Shown: positions 1 through 7,011 of the stretch, piece by piece
Position numbering within the stretch: position 1 is the stretch's first letter
Layout of the letters: each line of letters opens with the position of its first letter
Assembly (NCBI GenBank): GCA_937974845.1
Contig: CALJVC010000041.1
Span: forward strand, 1 to 11,511
DNA length: 11,511 nt
Reading direction: 5' to 3'
DNA from: an uncultured Pseudogracilibacillus sp.
GTDB taxonomy: Bacteria > Bacillota > Bacilli > Bacillales > Amphibacillaceae
Program-made: the position numbers and the translations under genes
Notes under the pieces: generated by a model
Seen by the model: the letters and a program-made list of their open reading frames with translations, nothing else
The model's database searches: none
What the model was told of the DNA's origin: nothing

Positions 1-74
<74 letters not shown>

Positions 75-99
75 ATATGTGTTCATTCATTTGTATAAA

Positions 100-162
100 A
101 AACTTCATCTGTACTTTTCCAACTATTAATGCTGGTTCTTCTTATAAAGCTCGATGAAGTTT
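100..162 (-). other. inverted repeat / possible processing hairpin or attenuator in the tRNA operon
   Basis: A perfect 10-bp inverted repeat (AAACTTCATC at 100-109, GATGAAGTTT at 153-162) encloses a 43-nt loop between tRNA-Glu and tRNA-fMet. The loop contains a smaller stem, CCAGC/GTTGG. On the transcribed minus strand the outer stem is followed at once by a short T run (TTTTTTATAC), so it could act as a partial terminator or as a processing site between the two tRNAs. The function is inferred. Confidence 0.4.
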
Positions 163-168
163 CTATAA

Positions 169-240
169 TGACCCCTACGGGATTCGAACCCGTGTTACCG
201 CCGTGAAAGGGCGGTGTCTTAACCACTTGACCAAGGGGCC
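169..240 (-). tRNA. tRNA-Glu (TTC)
   Basis: The minus strand gives a canonical cloverleaf with acceptor GGCCCCT/AGGGGTC, anticodon TTC in a CTTTCAC loop, a T-loop GGGTTCGAATCCC and discriminator A. The 3' CCA is not encoded (the next bases are TTA), unlike the neighbouring Ser and Asn genes, so CCA must be added after transcription. Confidence 0.96.
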
Positions 241-270
241 AACAATCCACTTGATTATATAATAGAAATC

Positions 271-363
271 TGGCGGAGAGCAAGGGATTTGAACCCTTGA
301 GACCGCGGTAGCGGCCTACATGATTTCCAATCATGCTCCTTCGACCAACTCGGACAGCTCTCC
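271..363 (-). tRNA. tRNA-Ser (GGA)
   Basis: This is a class II tRNA with a long variable arm on the minus strand. The acceptor is GGAGAGC/GCTCTCC, the anticodon is GGA in the loop TTGGAAA, the variable arm pairs GGCCGC with GCGGTC, and the discriminator is G followed by an encoded CCA (271-273). It decodes UCC/UCU. It lies between tRNA-Asn and tRNA-Glu, only 3 nt downstream of tRNA-Asn. Confidence 0.96.
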
Positions 364-366
364 GAA

Positions 367-441
367 TGGCTCCACAGGCAGGATTCGAACCTGCGACCGA
401 TCGGTTAACAGCCGATTGCTCTACCACTGAGCTACTGTGGA
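367..441 (-). tRNA. tRNA-Asn (GTT)
   Basis: The minus strand gives a canonical cloverleaf: acceptor TCCACAG/CTGTGGA, D-arm TAGCTCAGTGGTAGAGCA, anticodon GTT in the loop CTGTTAA, T-arm GCAGGTTCGAATCCTGC, discriminator G and an encoded CCA (367-369). It is the first tRNA of the leftward operon. Confidence 0.96.
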
Positions 442-562
442 ATCAATAAGTTATAGCTAGTATATCTACGTAAGCTCAGTTTCTTTAGTTATGCTGTACA
501 AGAAGAATCCTGACTTCTACGATGCCTTCCTTACCGTAGCGGATGCTTCTCTGAGCTACCCA
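442..562 (-). other. leader of the tRNA operon (no gene)
   Basis: About 120 nt separate the proximal promoter from tRNA-Asn. I see no ORF with a ribosome binding site. The RNA could form small hairpins: CTACG/CGTAG enclosing a purine-rich loop, and GAAG/CTTC just after it. The segment starts with GGGTAGCTCAG, which resembles a tRNA D-arm, but no matching acceptor or T-arm is present. It is probably a removed 5' leader, with a degenerate tRNA relic as a weaker alternative. Confidence 0.35.
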
Positions 563-568
563 TTAGAT

Positions 569-597
569 ATTATAATAACTTTTTAAAAAATAATCAA
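569..597 (-). promoter_or_regulatory. sigma-A type promoter P2 of the tRNA operon
   Basis: On the minus strand, TTGATT (592-597) and a perfect TATAAT (569-574) are separated by 17 bp. The predicted transcript starts near 562 and reads into tRNA-Asn. Confidence 0.65.
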
Positions 598-656
598 CAT
601 TTGTACTTTTTGCTTCAACTTGGAAAGAAAAGCTACAAATTTGAGCGACAATTTAT

Positions 657-684
657 ATTATAACTACTTTTAAAAATAATGCAA
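657..684 (-). promoter_or_regulatory. upstream tandem promoter P1 of the tRNA operon
   Basis: On the minus strand, TTGCAT (679-684) lies 16 bp from a perfect TATAAT (657-662). It sits about 90 bp upstream of P2, just after the cheV terminator. Tandem promoters are common for stable-RNA operons. The surrounding DNA is very AT-rich, which may act as an UP-type element. Confidence 0.5.
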
Positions 685-725
685 GTGTAAATATAAAAAA
701 AGAAAAAAACAGACCATCGTCGAAT

Positions 726-758
726 TAAAAACTCCCTCCTAATTGGTAGAAGGGAGTT
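726..758 (-). terminator. Rho-independent terminator of cheV
   Basis: The stem AACTCCCT (730-737) / AGGGAGTT (751-758), with an inner CTA/TAG pairing, is followed on the minus strand by TTTTTAA. It begins 11 nt after the cheV stop codon and separates cheV from the tRNA operon. Confidence 0.8.
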
Positions 759-769
759 GATTTTAGGCT

Positions 770-1678
770 TTATAAAATCAGTTTATCGATATCCTGAATT
801 AAAGTGACGATTTCTGGCTTACTCACTTGAGCATCCGCTCCGACACTTTCACCTTTATGATAAAGGTCATCCGTTATCAAAGAAGAGAAAATAATTACTG
901 GAATATCTTTTAAACGTAAATCTTTCTTCACCCGATCCGTCAAATGATGGCCATCCATTTGTGGCATTTCGATATCGGTAATGATTAAGTTCACTTTTTC
1001 TTTCGGGTCGACAGATTCATCTTTCGCAATTCCTTCCAGGTAGTTCCAAGCATCCTTACCGTTTTCAAAAACTTTTAGGTTACTATACCCTGCCTCGGAT
1101 AAAGTATCGATAAGTAATTGACGTAGTACAGCCGAATCCTCCGCCACGACGATACGCTTCGATGAACGTTCACGAGGACCTAAAGCTTTGACGCTATCTA
1201 CATTCACACCGGCCTTTGGATCAATTTCTACCACGACTTTTTCAAAGTCTAACAAAATAGACATATCTTCTTCTAATTTAATGATGCCAATTGCATAAGC
1301 CTGGTCTCCCGCCGATAATTCCGTCGGCTTTTCAATTTGTTCCCAGGAGATACGATGAATTCGAGACACATGATGGACTCGAAAGGCTATTTTAATCTTA
1401 TTCAGTTCAGCAATAATAAATTTATCCTTTTCCGGATCTTCCGATGGCGGAATCTCTAACACCTTTGCTAAGTTTACGACTGGCAACACTTCATCCCGTA
1501 ACCGAATAATACCTTCCACATTCTCATGGGAATTAGGAATCGGTGTCACCTCGACCGCATTGATAATTTCTCTTACTTTCAACACATTAATACCGAAAAG
1601 ACCGTTTCCAATTTGAAACATGACGATTTCCAGTTCGTTCGTTCCACTCTCTAGTAAAATATCCGTTTGATTTGCCAT
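770..1678 (-). CDS. cheV: CheV: CheW-like coupling protein fused to a response-regulator receiver domain
   Basis: CheV links chemoreceptors to the CheA kinase in the cytoplasm through its CheW-like half, and its receiver domain is phosphorylated by CheA during adaptation. Here residues ~15-150 form the CheW domain and ~170-300 the receiver domain. Receiver landmarks are the acidic pair in AEDSA (D181), phosphoacceptor D235 in ITDIEMPQMDG, the Ser pair in IIFSS and K287 in VSKP. The 302-residue length is normal for the family. I start at ATG 1678, because the GGGGG ribosome binding site (1686-1690) is 7 nt upstream of it. The in-frame ATG at 1684 is too close to that site and would add only two residues. 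It appears monocistronic, with its own promoter and terminator. A methyl-accepting receptor gene lies ~7.5 kb away in this window, but no other che gene is present. Confidence 0.95.
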   Translation of the reverse strand: MANQTDILLESGTNELEIVMFQIGNGLFGINVLKVREIINAVEVTPIPNSHENVEGIIRLRDEVLPVVNLAKVLEIPPSEDPEKDKFIIAELNKIKIAFRVHHVSRIHRISWEQIEKPTELSAGDQAYAIGIIKLEEDMSILLDFEKVVVEIDPKAGVNVDSVKALGPRERSSKRIVVAEDSAVLRQLLIDTLSEAGYSNLKVFENGKDAWNYLEGIAKDESVDPKEKVNLIITDIEMPQMDGHHLTDRVKKDLRLKDIPVIIFSSLITDDLYHKGESVGADAQVSKPEIVTLIQDIDKLIL

Positions 1679-1765
1679 ATCCATTCCCCCAGTCTTGGCG
1701 AGCTAAATTCAAACTATAAGATAAAAGTAATAATAAACGGGCAGTATTTACATTTATATAATACT

Positions 1766-1794
1766 ATTATACCAAAACCCCATGGGAAGACCAA
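1766..1794 (-). promoter_or_regulatory. candidate cheV promoter with extended -10
   Basis: On the minus strand, a perfect TATAAT (1766-1771) is preceded by TGG, giving an extended -10. A weak -35, TTGGTC (1789-1794), lies 17 bp upstream. A second TATAAT near 1853-1858 on the same strand follows the terminator of the upstream gene and could give a longer ~170-nt leader, but it has no clear -35. I did not recognise a SigD motility-type promoter. Confidence 0.5.
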
Positions 1795-1876
1795 GATAAC
1801 CTTCTAGTTAAACTTGGCATAGCCCCTACCCTTTGTACCGAGCGTTATTTCCCATTATAACACGGTAGAGAAGTAA

Positions 1877-1910
1877 TAAAAAAAATTGTACGAGAAAAAT
1901 CCCGTACAAC
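1877..1910 (-). terminator. Rho-independent terminator after the COG2403 gene
   Basis: The stem TTGTACG (1886-1892) / CGTACAA (1903-1909) is followed on the minus strand by eight T. It lies 10 nt beyond the TAA stop of the GTPase-like gene. Confidence 0.85.
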
Positions 1911-1919
1911 TTCTTTACT

Positions 1920-3263
1920 TTATTTTCCTAAATTAAAGTCTTCGACAAACTTCTTTAAAACATCCTCTAATGTTGGCTCTCCTACTTCATCCAATTCATA
2001 AAAGACCCGGGCAGTTGGTTTATTAATATTAATCACCCGCGTTAAATCCATTGGAGTACCGATAATGACCGCATCGCAATCCGTTGCATTAATCGTTGCT
2101 TCTAAGTCCTTCAACTGCTCCTTCCCATAGCCCATCGCTGGTAAAACCTGTTCTAAATGAGTGTATTTTTCAAAAGTATCTAAAATAGACTTCACAGCAA
2201 AGGGGCGTGGATCGACGATTTCTTTTGCACCGAGTCGCTCAGCCGCTACCGTACCAGCGCCAATCTTCATCTCCCCATGGGTTAAAGTTGGACCATCTTC
2301 TACAATAAGGACGCGCTTTCCTTTGACAACCTCTGGCTTATCGACCGTAATTGTAGATTCGGCTTTAATAATTTCACAGTCTGGAACGACCGTACGAATG
2401 TTGTTTTCAACAATGTCGACGGCTTCCTTTTCTGCACTATCAATCTTATTAATAATGGCGACATCCGCTGTTCGTAAAGCTACTTCCCCAGGATAATATT
2501 TTAATTCATGGCCAGGACGATGGGGGTCGAGGACCGTAATAGCTAAATCTGGTTCATAGAAGGAAAAGTCGTTGTTTCCTCCATCCCAAAGGATGACGTC
2601 ACATCCATCTGGATCGTTTTCCGCCGCTTCTAAAATAGCCTCATAATCTACCCCAGCGTAGATAATGTTTCCCCGTTCTACATGGGGCTCGTACTCTTCC
2701 ATCTCTTCGATGGTACATTCATGTTTTTTCAAGTCTTCTACCGTAGCAAAACGTTGTACCTTCTGCTTCACTAAATCCCCATAGGGCATCGGGTGACGAA
2801 TCGCAATCACTTTGATCCCTTGGGCAAGCAAGGTTTCGATAATCTTCCGGGAAGTCTGGCTCTTACCTGTCCCCGTCCGAACGGAAGTAACCGAAATAAC
2901 CGGCTTCTTACTCTTAAGCATGGTATCCTTAGAACCTAGTAAAACAAAATTCGCTCCCGCGGCATTAACGATAGCACTTTTAGCCATAACCGTTTCATAG
3001 TGGACATCGCTATAAGCGAAGACACACTCGTCCACGTCATATTTCTTAATTAAATCCGCTAATTCTTCCTCAGGATAAATAGGAATTCCTTCAGGATAAA
3101 GTTTTCCTGCTAATTCAGCAGGATACTTCCTACCATCTATATCAGGGATTTGGGCCGCTGTAAAGGCAACGACATTATATTGTTCATTATCCCGATAATA
3201 TACATTAAAGTTATGAAAGTCTCTTCCGGCTGCACCTATAATAATGACATTTTTTCTTTTCAT
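1920..3263 (-). CDS. COG2403 P-loop GTPase, related to cyclic 2,3-diphosphoglycerate synthetase
   Basis: The 447-residue product looks like the COG2403 family of predicted GTPases, whose archaeal relatives include the cytoplasmic enzyme that closes the ring of cyclic 2,3-diphosphoglycerate. Residues ~5-120 form an N-terminal Rossmann-like domain (VIIIGAAGRDFHNFN near the start). A P-loop follows at ~126-138 (TSVRTGTGKSQTS). WDGGNNDFSFY (~226) could be a Walker B region, and NKID (~272-275) a G4-like guanine-specificity motif. The substrate in bacteria is not established. I start at ATG 3263, because GGGAGAG lies 6-7 nt upstream. A GTG 15 bases further upstream overlaps that site and is unlikely. 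The gene has its own promoter and terminator, so it is a neighbour of the selenium genes rather than an operon member. Family call confident, function uncertain. Confidence 0.85.
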   Translation of the reverse strand: MKRKNVIIIGAAGRDFHNFNVYYRDNEQYNVVAFTAAQIPDIDGRKYPAELAGKLYPEGIPIYPEEELADLIKKYDVDECVFAYSDVHYETVMAKSAIVNAAGANFVLLGSKDTMLKSKKPVISVTSVRTGTGKSQTSRKIIETLLAQGIKVIAIRHPMPYGDLVKQKVQRFATVEDLKKHECTIEEMEEYEPHVERGNIIYAGVDYEAILEAAENDPDGCDVILWDGGNNDFSFYEPDLAITVLDPHRPGHELKYYPGEVALRTADVAIINKIDSAEKEAVDIVENNIRTVVPDCEIIKAESTITVDKPEVVKGKRVLIVEDGPTLTHGEMKIGAGTVAAERLGAKEIVDPRPFAVKSILDTFEKYTHLEQVLPAMGYGKEQLKDLEATINATDCDAVIIGTPMDLTRVININKPTARVFYELDEVGEPTLEDVLKKFVEDFNLGK

Positions 3264-3296
3264 TCTAATCTCTCCCACACGCTAACGATAATTATT

Positions 3297-3326
3297 ATTA
3301 TACATGCTTATTGTATAAAAATACAA
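3297..3326 (-). promoter_or_regulatory. promoter of the COG2403 gene
   Basis: On the minus strand, TTGTAT (3321-3326) and a perfect TATAAT (3297-3302) are 18 bp apart, about 35 bp upstream of the ATG at 3263. Confidence 0.6.
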
Positions 3327-3355
3327 GAGAAAAGTTATTTTTTTAAGAAAGAATG

Positions 3356-3392
3356 AAAAATTCGGTACTGTTTTATTAAAAACAATACCGAA
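3356..3392 (-). terminator. Rho-independent terminator of the selA-selB unit
   Basis: A 14-bp stem (3361-3374 with 3379-3392, one T.G wobble on the transcribed strand) with a TAAT loop is followed on the minus strand by TTTTTC. It lies 9 nt after the selB stop codon and closes the selenocysteine-machinery transcript. Confidence 0.85.
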
Positions 3393-3401
3393 GTTGTATG
3401 A

Positions 3402-5309
3402 TTATACATGACTCAGCTCTTCTTTACCTTCGATCAACCACACCCGCTCCTGCTCCACTCTCTTCGTTAAACCTAAAGCATCAAAAAGCTCTAAAAGAGG
3501 AATTAAGTTTTTCCGAGAAAGGCCAAAGACTTCTCTAGCTAGCTGAAGGGAAAAGGGTTGTCCCTTTGTTTGTTGAAATAATTTTTCCGCAAGTTCCACT
3601 GCTTTCTGACGGTGAATAAGTCTTCCTTCATCGAAAATATATCCCCGCTTCGTCTGCAAAGTAAAGTAATAAAGGTCCTGCCATAGGGAAGGATCGATTG
3701 CCTCCTCTTCTAAGTATGTAGAAAAGGCTGACACTTCTGCACCGTCTTTCTCCCAACGTTGATAGACTTTTGCCATTTTATCCTTATAAGGCGACGGTAC
3801 TTCTGGTGAAAAGCTGGCTAAAGCTACAAACTGATCCTCTAAAGTAAACAAGCCTTCTGTTACACCTACTTCCAAAGCAAAGGCTAAAAGTTCTTTAGGA
3901 TAAGAAGTTTCGAAAGAAGAAAGAAGTTCGGCCTTATCCTGCCCCAAACGTAAAGGATAGCGTTCATGGTAAATCGTCAACGCCTGAACAATGTCTCCCT
4001 GCACCTTATCTAGCACGGCTTGGTTTGTCCAAAGATGTCGGTCGATTGACAAGTACTGATCTTCTATTTTCTTCCACTCTTCTTCACTTACTGACGCTTG
4101 ACGCTGTAATGCTTCCTTCGTTCCAATCAACAGTTTAGTTAATACGTAATCTACCCGTTCTCGAGGTTTTCCTTCCTTAATTGCAGATAAAAGGCGAAGT
4201 GACTCTTCACCAAACTTCCGCCTTTCTCCCTTTGCTTGGATGACCCAGCCACCGCCAATCGTCTCCGTCGGTGAAGCCCTCCGTAAAATAAACCGATCTC
4301 CTCGAGTTACAACAATCGGCTCCTCTAACTCGACTTGACAAAGAATTTCCTCCCCTTCAGAAGGCTCGAGCTCCCTTCTGTCGTAAAAAATAATTCGGCC
4401 TACCACTTCCGCCGTCCCTAAATATAGTTTAACTATTTGTCTCTGTTTAATCCGGTGTTCGAAAAGGGGAACAGTGGTCAAGGCTAGGTCTACCCTCGTC
4501 GAAGTTTCAAAAAAACAGTCCTTTACTAACACATCACCCCGGCGTAAATCATCATAAGGGATTCCCCCGAGATTTAAGGCCGCCCTTTCGCCAGCCTCGA
4601 CTTTTTCTTTCGTTTGATGGTGACTTTGAATCTGTCGCACCCGGGCCCTTTCTTCTTGAGGAAGAACGAGTACTTCATCGCCAACTTTTACTTCTCCACT
4701 AAAGACTGTCCCCCGTACGACCGTCCCTTGCCCTTGAACAGTAAAAACGTGGTCAATTGGTAAACGAAAAGATGGAAGGCTAATTTTTTTCTCCATTTGT
4801 TTTGCCATATCGATTAAAGCTTCCTTAAAACTGTCTATACCTCGCTTAGACTTACTATCGACAACAAAATACGGTGCGCCTTCTAAAAAGGTTCCTTTTA
4901 ATGCCGATTGGAGATCCTCCTTTACCATCTCAAGGAAATCCTCTTCGACTAAATCAGCCTTCGTGAGAGCAACCACACCTTTTTTCATCCCTAATAAAGA
5001 TAAAATGTGGACGTGTTCCCTTGTCTGGGGCATTACTCCTTCATCGGCAGAAACTACTAAAACGACGATATCCACCCCTGCAACCCCTGCAATCATTTGA
5101 CGGATAAAACGTTCATGACCAGGGACATCGATAATCGAAAGCTTCAAACCTTCTTCGGCCGTCAATAGAGCAAAGCCCGGTTCAATAGAGATATTCCTTT
5201 CCTTCTCTTCTTTTAAACGATCGGTGTCAACCCCGGTCAACGCTTTAGTAAGACTCGTCTTACCATGATCGATATGGCCAGCCATCCCGATAGTAAAAAA
5301 CTTCTGCAC
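3402..5309 (-). CDS. selB: SelB: selenocysteine-specific translation elongation factor
   Basis: SelB carries Sec-tRNA-Sec to the ribosome and binds the bSECIS hairpin next to a Sec UGA codon. The 635-residue length is typical. The GTPase domain has G1 GHIDHGKTS (11-19), G3 DVPGH (61-65) and G4 TKADL (116-120). EF-Tu-like beta-barrel domains follow to ~350, and the C-terminal ~260 residues correspond to the winged-helix RNA-binding region. The switch I segment reads ERNISIEPGFA, with P where most relatives I know have L. The start is GTG 5307-5309, with AGGTGA about 6 nt upstream. It follows selA after 198 nt. That gap holds tRNA-Sec on the other strand, so a selA-selB transcript would carry the tRNA antisense. 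No strong selB-specific promoter is visible. Confidence 0.97.
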   Translation of the reverse strand: MQKFFTIGMAGHIDHGKTSLTKALTGVDTDRLKEEKERNISIEPGFALLTAEEGLKLSIIDVPGHERFIRQMIAGVAGVDIVVLVVSADEGVMPQTREHVHILSLLGMKKGVVALTKADLVEEDFLEMVKEDLQSALKGTFLEGAPYFVVDSKSKRGIDSFKEALIDMAKQMEKKISLPSFRLPIDHVFTVQGQGTVVRGTVFSGEVKVGDEVLVLPQEERARVRQIQSHHQTKEKVEAGERAALNLGGIPYDDLRRGDVLVKDCFFETSTRVDLALTTVPLFEHRIKQRQIVKLYLGTAEVVGRIIFYDRRELEPSEGEEILCQVELEEPIVVTRGDRFILRRASPTETIGGGWVIQAKGERRKFGEESLRLLSAIKEGKPRERVDYVLTKLLIGTKEALQRQASVSEEEWKKIEDQYLSIDRHLWTNQAVLDKVQGDIVQALTIYHERYPLRLGQDKAELLSSFETSYPKELLAFALEVGVTEGLFTLEDQFVALASFSPEVPSPYKDKMAKVYQRWEKDGAEVSAFSTYLEEEAIDPSLWQDLYYFTLQTKRGYIFDEGRLIHRQKAVELAEKLFQQTKGQPFSLQLAREVFGLSRKNLIPLLELFDALGLTKRVEQERVWLIEGKEELSHV

Positions 5310-5357
5310 ACTTCTTCACCTTCACTATATATATTTAAACCTTTAAGCGTAATGCTT

Positions 5358-5384
5358 TTGTATGGTACTAGAAAGATGTATAAT
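5358..5384 (+). promoter_or_regulatory. promoter of tRNA-Sec
   Basis: A perfect TATAAT (5379-5384) ends 13 bp before the tRNA. The best -35 is TTGTAT (5358-5363) at a short 15-bp spacing. An alternative TTTGTA gives 16 bp. Confidence 0.55.
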
Positions 5385-5510
5385 GAAGATTGAATCTGGG
5401 ATCGGCTAAGGAACTGGTGTCCTTCGTGGTCTTCAAAACCAATTGGGAGACGCGTGCCGTCTTCGGTGGGTTCGATTCCCACACGATCCCGCCAAATTCT
5501 CTCTTCATTA
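5381..5510. repeat. inverted repeat bracketing tRNA-Sec
   Basis: TAATGAAGA (5381-5389) and TCTTCATTA (5502-5510) are perfect 9-bp inverted copies. A further GAAT/ATTC pairing lies just inside them across a 2x2 internal loop. The arms sit 8 and 7 nt from the ends of the tRNA gene. The right arm contains the complement of the selA stop codon, and the left arm overlaps the selC -10 box. On the selA-selB mRNA both arms would be transcribed and could close a stem around the antisense tRNA. On the tRNA transcript the left arm probably lies upstream of the start site. Confidence 0.6.
5398..5494 (+). tRNA. selC: selenocysteine tRNA (TCA)
   Basis: A 97-nt class II tRNA with anticodon TCA (5433-5435, loop CTTCAAA) that reads UGA. 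The acceptor pairs GGGATCG with CGATCCC, with an eighth position G5405.A5483, compatible with the extended acceptor of bacterial tRNA-Sec. The D-stem is AAGGA/TCCTT. The long variable arm pairs GGAGACG (5446-5452) with CGTCTTC (5458-5464). The T-arm is GTGGG-TTCGATT-CCCAC, followed by discriminator G and an encoded CCA. The anticodon stem shows four firm pairs (TGGT/ACCA) plus a G.A. It lies on the strand opposite selA and selB, within their gap. No terminator is visible before it would run into the antisense of selA. Confidence 0.96.
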
Positions 5511-6908
5511 ATGTAACTTCTTAAACCCTTCAATCATTGTAACTACTTCCTCTTCATCTACCGTACGGAAATCTAACAACAATTTCCCATCCTTTAAGCG
5601 TACAATGATAGGACGCTCCTGTTGCCGAAGTGCCTTTGCCATCGCTTCGCTCGATAAATCTCGATGTATTACTTCTACTACATATGACGGTAGTTCAACT
5701 TCTGGCATTGTTCCTCCACCAACCTTAGACATAGCTTCACGGACTTCCATCTCAAAAGCACCAAACCCTTGTAATGCTTCGACAAAACGATTTGCCAATT
5801 TCAAAATATCTTCTTTAGACTTTAAAATATCTCGAACGGTCGGTACTTCTTCCTCGGCTCGTTTTTGTAAGTAACTTTTTAAAGTTGCTTCCAAACTAGC
5901 TAACGTAAATTTATCTACTCGTAAAACCCGGGCTAATTGGTGAGCTTTCAATTGGTCGATATATCGTTTCTTTCCGACGATAATACCGGCTTGAGGACCT
6001 CCTAATAACTTGTCCCCACTAAAGGATAGGAGATCGATTCCTTTTTTTAATTGACCTTGCACCGTAGGCTCTACACCGATGCCTTTTTCAGAAAAATCAA
6101 ATAAAGTTCCACTACCTAAATCTTCATATAATAAAAGATTGTGGGAATGGGCTAAACTAACTAAATCTTCTGCCCTGACTTCCTCCGTAAAACCGATAAG
6201 GGAAAAGTTACTCTTATGTACTTTCAACAACATACCGGTATTTTCTGAAATAGCTTCTTCATAATCCCGAAGCCTCGTTCGATTCGTCGTTCCAACCTCT
6301 TTCAATTCTGCCTCACTCAAGGCCATAATTTCACTAATACGAAAAGAACCACCGATTTCTACAAGTTCCCCCCGGGAAACAATAACTTCCTTACCTTTAG
6401 CAAAGGCATGGAGGATAAAATAAACAGCAGCCGCATTATTATTCACAACCATAGCCGACTCTGCTCCTGTTAATTCTGTTAGATACTCTTCCACCAAATC
6501 ATGACGAGAACCTCTTACACCTTCTTCTACATTGTATTCTAAAGTAGAATAGGATCGAGCCGTTTCAACAAGATGGGATACTGCTTGGTCGCTTAAACGG
6601 GAACGACCTAAATTCGTATGAATCACTACTCCCGTCGCATTAATGACCGGTTTTAATTCGTAATCCGTAATAAAATAACGAACCCTTTCTTCTAACTTAT
6701 GAAAAATATAGTCCCGTAAGGGCTCCTCTTCCCTTAAGTCAAAGGGAAGTCTCTCTTCCTTAACCTCTATGCGTATTGCCTCGATAACATCTTGTAGCCA
6801 AGACGTAAGCATCGAAGACGAAAGGGAATATTTTTCTTCTATTTCTTTAAACCGTGGCTCCTTTTGCAAAGTATGGACAGCTGGTATATAACGAAATAAT
6901 CGCTTCAT
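5508..6908 (-). CDS. selA: SelA: L-seryl-tRNA(Sec) selenium transferase
   Basis: SelA is a cytoplasmic pyridoxal-phosphate enzyme that converts Ser-tRNA-Sec to Sec-tRNA-Sec with selenophosphate. The 466-residue length matches the family. An N-terminal helical tRNA-binding domain covers ~1-70. The fold-type I core follows, with TGVVIHTNLGRS at ~92-103, EYNVEEGVRGSRH near 124-136, YEDLGSG at 261-267 and the cofactor lysine K300 in SFSGDKLLGGPQAG. The start ATG 6906-6908 is preceded by AAAGGTG at good spacing. It is divergent from selD, sharing a ~103-bp intergenic region, and lies upstream of selB on the same strand. Confidence 0.97.
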   Translation of the reverse strand: MKRLFRYIPAVHTLQKEPRFKEIEEKYSLSSSMLTSWLQDVIEAIRIEVKEERLPFDLREEEPLRDYIFHKLEERVRYFITDYELKPVINATGVVIHTNLGRSRLSDQAVSHLVETARSYSTLEYNVEEGVRGSRHDLVEEYLTELTGAESAMVVNNNAAAVYFILHAFAKGKEVIVSRGELVEIGGSFRISEIMALSEAELKEVGTTNRTRLRDYEEAISENTGMLLKVHKSNFSLIGFTEEVRAEDLVSLAHSHNLLLYEDLGSGTLFDFSEKGIGVEPTVQGQLKKGIDLLSFSGDKLLGGPQAGIIVGKKRYIDQLKAHQLARVLRVDKFTLASLEATLKSYLQKRAEEEVPTVRDILKSKEDILKLANRFVEALQGFGAFEMEVREAMSKVGGGTMPEVELPSYVVEVIHRDLSSEAMAKALRQQERPIIVRLKDGKLLLDFRTVDEEEVVTMIEGFKKLH

Positions 6909-7011
6909 ATAATCACCTTTTTTGATAAACAGTTCGTTCGCTTTTTTAGTAGAGAAAGCTTATACTTTAATTATTGCACAAGTATTTTTTTATGAAAAGG
7001 GGTGAGCACTG
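6909..7011. promoter_or_regulatory. divergent selA / selD promoter region
   Basis: This AT-rich gap must hold the starts of both divergent genes. For selD I see TATACT (6961-6966) with no convincing -35. For selA, TTTCAT with AATAAT at 16 bp on the minus strand is possible but weak. The selD ribosome binding site AAGGGGTGAG (6997-7006) sits ~6 nt before its ATG. Confidence 0.4.

Noticed and set aside
83..427. 114-residue minus-strand open frame
   Set aside because: It runs through three tRNA genes; its apparent motifs (such as GSNPA and GSNPV) are translations of T-arms.
1685..1866. c-di-GMP or other riboswitch in the cheV leader
   Set aside because: The leader could be ~170 nt and has a CCAAG/CTTGG pairing, but I could not match a known aptamer core.
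2161..3000. plus-strand open frames inside the COG2403 gene
   Set aside because: They are antisense shadows of a well-supported gene with no ribosome binding sites. The same applies to the plus-strand frames inside selA and the minus-strand frame inside selD.
5237..5533. 98-residue minus-strand open frame between selA and selB
   Set aside because: It is the translation of the antisense of tRNA-Sec and overlaps both flanking genes.
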